Below are positions 51,401 through 54,917 of a stretch of DNA of 54,917 nt, one piece after another. Position 1 is the first letter of the stretch. The number at the start of each line of letters is the position of its first letter. Source of the stretch: Cupriavidus necator. Its GTDB lineage: Bacteria; Pseudomonadota; Gammaproteobacteria; Burkholderiales; Burkholderiaceae. The notes beneath the pieces were generated by a model, which saw only the letters and a list, made by a program, of their open reading frames with translations, was not told the DNA's origin and did not search any database. The translations under genes and the position numbers were made by a program. The DNA lies in contig NZ_SROX01000027.1 in assembly GCF_013141915.1 (NCBI RefSeq), positions 1 to 54,917 of the forward strand. Reading direction: 5' to 3'.

Positions 51401-51626
51401 TGGGGTCATGTTCATGACGCTCGAGGATGAAACCGGCACGGTCAACGTGATCATATGGCCGAGCATTCTCGAGAAATTCCGCAGGGAGTTCCTTGGGGCA
51501 TCCCTCATTGGAATCTACGGCCAGTGGCAAGCCGATGGCGACGTGAAACATCTTGTCGCACAGAGGGCCATTGACCTGTCCACGATGTTGGGAGCGCTGG
51601 ACACGCGCAGCAGAAACTTCTGCTGA
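48474..51626 (+). CDS. dnaE2: Error-prone DNA polymerase DnaE2
   Basis: 1050 residues from GTG 48474, the usual length. N-terminal PHP domain (AELQCRSNFSFLEGASRAEELVERAAALGYHALAITDECSLAGIVRAH), C-family polymerase core (QGRGSAANSAVCYCLGVTEVDP, PDIDVDFEHQRREEVIQYLYRKYG with catalytic Asp residues, FPRHLSQHSGGFV), finger and helix-hairpin-helix parts, and a C-terminal OB fold (TVRQRPGTANGVMFMTLEDETGTVNVIIWPSILEKFR). It carries out translesion synthesis in SOS mutagenesis with ImuA and ImuB. Intact. Expression now depends on a promoter within or beyond the IS1071 end. Confidence 0.95.
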   Translation: MPTPTTGELGTLPGYAELQCRSNFSFLEGASRAEELVERAAALGYHALAITDECSLAGIVRAHTEAKTHGLKLLVGASFRLVNADGSPALSFVALARNREGYGNLCELITLGRTRTAKGTYWLTPRDLEAPEGEAAHLRGLPDCLIVFTPEYGTAPERLHSQAAWVARTFAGRAWMGLSLLHRPLDDLHRAAVYEAAAANHLRLVATGDVVMHVRSRKPLQDVLSAIRIGKPVGDCGYALMPNAERHLRSRLRLANLYPSRLLTESVHIANLCQFSLDELRYEYPEEVIPDGTTPTDYLRRETYIGAHRRFPLGIPHAVQEQIEHELALIRDMAYEPYFLTVYDIVRFARSNGILCQGRGSAANSAVCYCLGVTEVDPARGNLLFERFISKERGEPPDIDVDFEHQRREEVIQYLYRKYGRDRAALAAAVSTYRPRGALREAGKALGVDPAIVDLVAKSHQWFDSQADLLKRFAESGVDMESELTQRWAAMAVQMLGFPRHLSQHSGGFVLARGKLSRLVPIENAAMHERSVIQWDKDDLDAVGLLKVDVLALGMLSAIRRALDLVAAQRGEVFELQDIPAEDPATYEMLCRADSMGVFQVESRAQMSMLPRLRPRTFYDLVIEVAIVRPGPVQGGMVHPYLRRRQGKEPVTYPSPAMEKALSRTLGVPIFQEQVMQVAMLAAGFSAGEADQLRRAMAAWKRKGGLGGYHERIVSGMLERGYDREFAESIFQQIQGFGEYGFPESHSASFALLVYASAWLKCHEPAAFLCALLNSQPMGFYTPSQLVQDARRHGVEALPADVTVSAWDSALESGPPAAVRLGLSLVRGMRQDAAQRIAEARAVQPFVSVGDLARRARLDRHDLQVLAAANALEGLAGDRRQALWQATIAVPDKDLLRPTTIAEDAPSLSAPTEAEAIIADYRTMGLTLRRHPLSLLRGRLAAQRFESAATLSAYGDRQFARGAGLVTVRQRPGTANGVMFMTLEDETGTVNVIIWPSILEKFRREFLGASLIGIYGQWQADGDVKHLVAQRAIDLSTMLGALDTRSRNFC

Positions 51627-51671
51627 AGCTCGCGACGATGTAATCTCGGCCGGAGAGGTTGGTCTAAGGTT

Positions 51672-52919
51672 CTATGCAAGGCCTGCTTCCGTCGCGACCT
51701 TGTGGCGGTAGTCAACACTATCGACAACATGCACGGTCACTGCATCACTCTCTATCGATAGGTGGAATGTTGGACGCCACTCGGGGCGATGAATATGCTC
51801 AGGCGCACCTCGATCAAAGAGCGCATAGTTGACTCCCCCCTTGCGCTGCACTGACTGGAATGCAATGCCGTCAAACGACCAATTTTTCTCGTAGCGGATG
51901 AACTCCGCTAGCGCCTGAGTCACCACATAGTCCGTGTCGTTGGCTCGGACCGGACGTGAGATTTCTTCGTGTAGATACCGAAGGAGCAGCCGATACTCGC
52001 TGCGCTTCTGATAGTTGGGGTCGAAAAGACTCAGAGGCTCGTGCTTTAGCCAACGATTCAGCGCTGTAAAGTCGAAGAACTTCAAAGGTTCCGTAGACTG
52101 GAACTGACCAACGACCACGGTGTCCCCGATGGACGGCCGTACTTCAGCGATACACGTATCAAGTTCGCGCGAAACATAAAGCAGTGGGATGCCGGCCGGG
52201 CTCATGCGATTGTTCGCGGCTCGTTCCTTAGGTGCTGCACCCAGCGCGACGTCAGGGCTGTCCGCAAACGACTTAGCTTCGTGAGCGCTGTCGGCGATGC
52301 GAGATCGGTAGAACCTTGTCCCAACGCCATGAATTGTGACCAAAGCCGGCGTCCCGGGTCGCTTTGGGTCCGTCGCGTTGAGGGCTTCGTCAATCAACCC
52401 CTCGAAAAAACTACGCGCCCCATCATTGAAGAAACGTTGGCCATGGGTGAGTTCATCAGCTATGCGGTGCCAGGCCCCCACTACATACCATCGTTCATGC
52501 TCTTCCGAATCGAAGGGGCTCCCTGTGCGGCGGTATTCTTGCCCTGGGCAATAAAAGTCCTCTTCAGCGGCACTCGCATCCTCCAGACACTCCGAGACTG
52601 CTCTCCTGATAAAGTCCGAACGGCAACCGATGGCCTCGCCCACCACCTCATCAAGTGTCCTTTCGTACCCAGGATAGAGCCCATAGTCTGGCTCAAAGTG
52701 GTTTGGCAGGTGTTTTCCGATAAATTCAGCGATGCGTTTTGGCGTCATCGCGTTTATCGTCGCACTATTGCATCCACTACAGACCCGCCTCTCAAATAGT
52801 TCCGACGCGAGCATTTTGACGATACGGTCATCTACACAATCTGCACACACCCACGTCGGTTCCGCGCGTTCCCCCTCCAACATGAATTCATGAAATAGGC
52901 CCTTCGTTCCTGAGCTCAC
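51672..52919 (-). CDS. RES-domain protein with N-terminal zinc ribbon/HEPN-like region
   Basis: 415 residues from a GTG at 52919 with AGGA upstream. The N-terminal part has a zinc-ribbon pattern (WVCADCVDD ... RRVCSGCNS) and a helical region (DEVVGEAIGCRSDFIRRAVSECL) of the kind called HEPN/RES N-terminal. The C-terminal part is the RES domain: TRFYRSRIADS, RMSPAGIPLLYVSRELDTCIAEVRP and VVGQFQST, holding the Arg, Glu and Ser of the name. RES proteins such as the ParT/Xre-RES toxins degrade NAD+ or ADP-ribosylate targets. No Xre-type antitoxin is adjacent, so it may be a defence or signalling NADase rather than a simple toxin. Confidence 0.82.
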   Translation of the reverse strand: MSSGTKGLFHEFMLEGERAEPTWVCADCVDDRIVKMLASELFERRVCSGCNSATINAMTPKRIAEFIGKHLPNHFEPDYGLYPGYERTLDEVVGEAIGCRSDFIRRAVSECLEDASAAEEDFYCPGQEYRRTGSPFDSEEHERWYVVGAWHRIADELTHGQRFFNDGARSFFEGLIDEALNATDPKRPGTPALVTIHGVGTRFYRSRIADSAHEAKSFADSPDVALGAAPKERAANNRMSPAGIPLLYVSRELDTCIAEVRPSIGDTVVVGQFQSTEPLKFFDFTALNRWLKHEPLSLFDPNYQKRSEYRLLLRYLHEEISRPVRANDTDYVVTQALAEFIRYEKNWSFDGIAFQSVQRKGGVNYALFDRGAPEHIHRPEWRPTFHLSIESDAVTVHVVDSVDYRHKVATEAGLA

Positions 52920-52983
52920 CTTCGCAATTCCTCATACGGCTAAGCCTGCAGCAGCCTCGCCTATCCGCTGTCAGCGCTCTTCG

Positions 52984-53145
52984 TTACGCCCTATCACCGA
53001 TCAAGCGACGGACCAGATCCGCTGCATCGTACATGCCGAGCCGGTCAGCGATTACAGCGAGATCGCGCAACTGATCGTTCGTCGCGTCTTGCCGTTGCGG
53101 CTGCTGTTTCAGGCTCGCCAGAATCGCTTTCAAATGCTCAGACAT
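52984..53145 (-). CDS. Small hypothetical protein
   Basis: 53 residues from ATG 53145, preceded by AAGGAG: MSEHLKAILASLKQQPQRQDATNDQLRDLAVIADRLGMYDAADLVRRLIGDRA. Short helical protein, family not recognised. It follows the H-NS-like gene by 22 bp on the same strand and is likely co-transcribed with it. Confidence 0.6.
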   Translation of the reverse strand: MSEHLKAILASLKQQPQRQDATNDQLRDLAVIADRLGMYDAADLVRRLIGDRA

Positions 53146-53167
53146 CGACGTCTCCTTGACGGACACC

Positions 53168-53470
53168 TCATTGAGCCGTAGGGATGCGAAAACGCTCCCT
53201 GTTCTTTCCGAGCCAGGACGGCGCGCGACCACGTCCGGACCAAGTCTTTCCGGTTTTCGGATCCTGATACATCGCGACCGACTCGGATCTTGCCTTAGTG
53301 CGTGGACGGCCCCGACCGCGCCGGCGGGCCAGGTCGTCGACCGTTAGACCATATTGATCCATCAAATCGTGGATCTGCTGAACCGCCGCGCCGACTTCCG
53401 CCTGGCGCGCTTCTTCCAGACGCGCCTCCAACGCTTCCCTTTGCGCCAATAGCTCTTTGTATGTCGTCAT
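53168..53470 (-). CDS. H-NS-like histone family protein
   Basis: 100 residues. The N-terminal coiled coil MTTYKELLAQREALEARLEEARQAEVGAAVQQIHDLMDQYGLTVDDL is followed by a basic linker (RRRGRGRPRTKARSES) and the H-NS DNA-binding domain VAMYQDPKTGKTWSGRGRAPSWLG with the K-T-G-K-T-W-SGRGR.P.W core. It binds AT-rich DNA and silences acquired genes. GAG-rich sequence precedes the ATG. A good candidate for silencing the AT-richer parts of the acquired elements. Confidence 0.93.
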   Translation of the reverse strand: MTTYKELLAQREALEARLEEARQAEVGAAVQQIHDLMDQYGLTVDDLARRRGRGRPRTKARSESVAMYQDPKTGKTWSGRGRAPSWLGKNRERFRIPTAQ

Positions 53471-53690
53471 TTAATACTCCGAGAGAAAACGAGTTTAGCC
53501 ACTAGCGAGTCTACGAGAAATCCACCGTGTTGACGGCACATTGCCCGGCCACCAACATCACGGCGGAAGCTGCGGTCCGACTGCCCCGATATTCGTTCGG
53601 CAGACTGGAAAGAAGAATGGAGAGCATCGCTCCGCCCTCTGGTGCTTGACATGCCCGCCGGGCCGATACGGCCGACCTTTCGCCCCGCCA
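53471..53690. other. Region upstream of the H-NS gene
   Basis: About 220 bp, presumably the H-NS promoter. Two overlapping leftward frames start just after 53691 but neither has a recognisable protein. Confidence 0.35.
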
Positions 53691-53924
53691 TCATTCTCCA
53701 TTTAAGACACAGTCAAACTGCGCGGCTGCGTAAAGCGAGTTGCAACCCCACACTTCCCGACCGGCGCGATAAAAGACGCACCACTTACCATCGCTGACGC
53801 ACTGAGCCTCGGGAAAGATCTCGCTATGACCGTTCGCTGTTGCCGAAAGAAGCGTGCCCTCCCGGGTCCGGACAAGGTACTTGCCGGCCGGCAATGGCGC
53901 TGGCTGTTCCAGTGTTCGTCGCAT
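53691..53924 (-). CDS. Hypothetical protein
   Basis: 77 residues: MRRTLEQPAPLPAGKYLVRTREGTLLSATANGHSEIFPEAQCVSDGKWCVFYRAGREVWGCNSLYAAAQFDCVLNGE. GTAGGAG precedes the ATG and overlaps the stop of the upstream gene, so the two are coupled. A beta-rich pattern and three Cys are seen; the family is not recognised. Confidence 0.5.
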   Translation of the reverse strand: MRRTLEQPAPLPAGKYLVRTREGTLLSATANGHSEIFPEAQCVSDGKWCVFYRAGREVWGCNSLYAAAQFDCVLNGE

Positions 53925-53936
53925 TCGAGTCCACTC

Positions 53937-54119
53937 CTACACAAGCTCGTACTTCGCCATCAGTTGGGCCTTTCGCAATTCTTTACGCTGTCGATCCGCA
54001 ACGGCGCTTTCATGGGGCGCAATGCTACGGTCTGCCGCAAGCGTTGCGTCATATCGCTCCGTCTCGGCGACAATCTGGATCAACTCCCGAAGCTCACGGC
54101 GGGCATCGCTGAAGACCAT
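53937..54119 (-). CDS. Small hypothetical helical protein
   Basis: 60 residues from ATG 54119 (GGAG 8 bp upstream): MVFSDARRELRELIQIVAETERYDATLAADRSIAPHESAVADRQRKELRKAQLMAKYELV. Strongly helical and charged. The frame is open to 54188 but the internal start has the better site. Unrecognised. Confidence 0.5.
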   Translation of the reverse strand: MVFSDARRELRELIQIVAETERYDATLAADRSIAPHESAVADRQRKELRKAQLMAKYELV

Positions 54120-54304
54120 GGTGTGTACTCCACTGAAAGGTTGAAGTGAATTCGAGGAAAGCGTGTTTCGCTGCTTCATAGAATACACGCCGTACCGTTA
54201 ATTCCAGCTATCATCGCGTTCGGAAGTCAGCCGATAATCTAAGCGATTCACTTTCTAAAGACGGAAAGGTTTCAAAATCGCGTACCCCCTTGGCCGGCAC
54301 GGCA

Positions 54305-54774
54305 ATGTGTGCTTTCAATCTGTGCTATGGCGCCAGTCCCATCGACGTTGAACGTGCAGCCAGGCGCATTGCCGCCGTAGTCGCAGACACTGAGATGGTC
54401 CCGGCGATCCGCGGGTCGCTGGCCCGCAAAGCGCGGACCTGACCAAACCGCTGAACGCCTGCCTCGTAGGGTTGCCGTCGCGTGATGTAGCGGCGAAGCT
54501 GGACGATACCCTCGCAGACGACTTTACCGCGGACGAACTGCTATCACTCGCACAGTTCCTGGACACGCCGGCTGGGGCCCGGATCGCACAGGCTCATGCA
54601 GAGCGGCTGGGATCGGGAAAACTCGACTTCACACTGAGTCCCGACAGCGCATTCTCAACGCACACCTTGCAACGCTATGAGCCGACCTCGCATTTCGTTG
54701 GATCGATCGCGCAATTCTGCAATCTCGGGCTGAAGCAGCTTCTCCAAGGGCGTCGCCCCATCACCGCCGCGTGA
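54305..54774 (+). pseudogene. Possible frameshifted DUF2059-like gene
   Basis: From ATG 54305 one frame reads MCAFNLCYGASPIDVERAARRIAAVVADTEMVPAIRGSLARKA and stops at 54442. In the next frame, ADLTKPLNACLVGLPSRDVAAKLDDTLADDFTADELLSLAQFLDTPAGARIAQAHAERLG continues to 54774. FTADELLSLAQFLDTPAGARI resembles the DUF2059 C-terminal domain. A one-base change near 54430 may have split one gene. A leftward frame at 54655-54915 overlaps its end, so coding on this stretch is uncertain. Confidence 0.4.
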
Positions 54775-54917
54775 GCCAAGATGCCGGGCAACAAAATCGA
54801 AGGCCGCCTCCGTCTCGGCTAGACGTCGACCATACACAGGTGTGCGTGAGCACGAGATTCGATGGATGCGCGAGCACGGTAATTGATGGTCGGCTGCGGC
54901 ACCGTCCATCACCAATG

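Noticed and set aside
53467..53694. Leftward 75-codon frame upstream of the H-NS gene
   Set aside because: Ser/Arg-rich without family, competes with another frame in the same place, and covers the likely H-NS promoter.
54655..54915. Leftward 86-codon frame at the right edge
   Set aside because: Its C-terminal part looks protein-like, but the N-terminal half does not and it overlaps the DUF2059-like frame; the window ends here, so it cannot be judged.
1..54917. CRISPR arrays, tRNA or rRNA genes
   Set aside because: No regularly spaced repeats, cloverleaf arms with CCA-type ends, or rRNA conserved blocks were seen; the only short repeats are the element ends and IS ends described.

Overview
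The window looks like a high-GC betaproteobacterial chromosome or large replicon, most likely Burkholderiales (Achromobacter, Cupriavidus or Comamonadaceae type). The grounds are IS1071, the LexA-controlled imuA-imuB-dnaE2 cassette, H-NS/RES-domain neighbours, and chromate and HME-RND metal resistance genes of the kind common in that order. No rRNA, tRNA or CRISPR array was seen.

Region A (about 152-15313) reads as a 15.1-kb site-specific integrated element. It carries a tyrosine recombinase with a DUF3701-type N-terminus, a chromate block (chrB, chrA and a ChrB C-terminal-like protein), and a leftward heavy-metal RND efflux operon (His-rich protein, outer-membrane factor, accessory protein, fusion protein, RND pump, small periplasmic proteins). 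It also carries a drug/metabolite transporter with a long His tail and three unrecognised genes near its right end. A 13-bp direct repeat (CAACGAAGGCGAC) flanks it. Joining its two flanks rebuilds a 59-codon DUF2158 (YodC-like) gene that the element split. Four copies of a roughly 20-bp motif sit just inside its ends, in inverted orientation.

Region B (15466-19700) is a run of small accessory genes: DUF6953, DUF2188, a lone DNA-ligase adenylation domain, a zinc ribbon, an XRE protein and a CPCC protein, with several strong intrinsic terminators between them.

Region C (19700-51626) is an imuA-imuB-dnaE2 SOS mutagenesis operon whose imuA is split after codon 20 by a 26,665-bp IS1071 composite. 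The LexA box and the first 20 codons lie at 19657-19760; the rest of imuA, imuB and dnaE2 lie at 46431-51626. The outer 5-bp duplication is TGCCC on both sides. The inner flank of each IS1071 is AAGTA, and joining the two inner flanks rebuilds an intact IS66-family tnpB reading frame. This is the pattern expected if a circular donor carrying one IS1071 (inserted in an IS66 element) fused with imuA by replicative transposition and was never resolved.

The 20.3-kb inner segment is a mosaic. Its left part holds a probable Fur-controlled cupredoxin/FTR1 iron-uptake set with a nonsense-broken outer-membrane gene, a Mn riboswitch with a GDT1-family exporter, and a DmeF-like CDF exporter. Its middle holds broken Rieske, ACR3 and sulfatase genes and remnants of IS21, IS110, IS3 and possibly IS630 elements. 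Its right part holds a ten-gene operon (34509-41886): a Liv-type ABC importer, a short-chain dehydrogenase, an alpha/beta hydrolase, a DUF6166 protein, a His-box membrane hydroxylase and a small membrane protein. That operon looks like uptake and degradation of an unidentified organic compound.

Region D (51672-54917) holds a zinc-ribbon/RES-domain protein, a 53-residue protein, an H-NS-like protein and small unrecognised genes.
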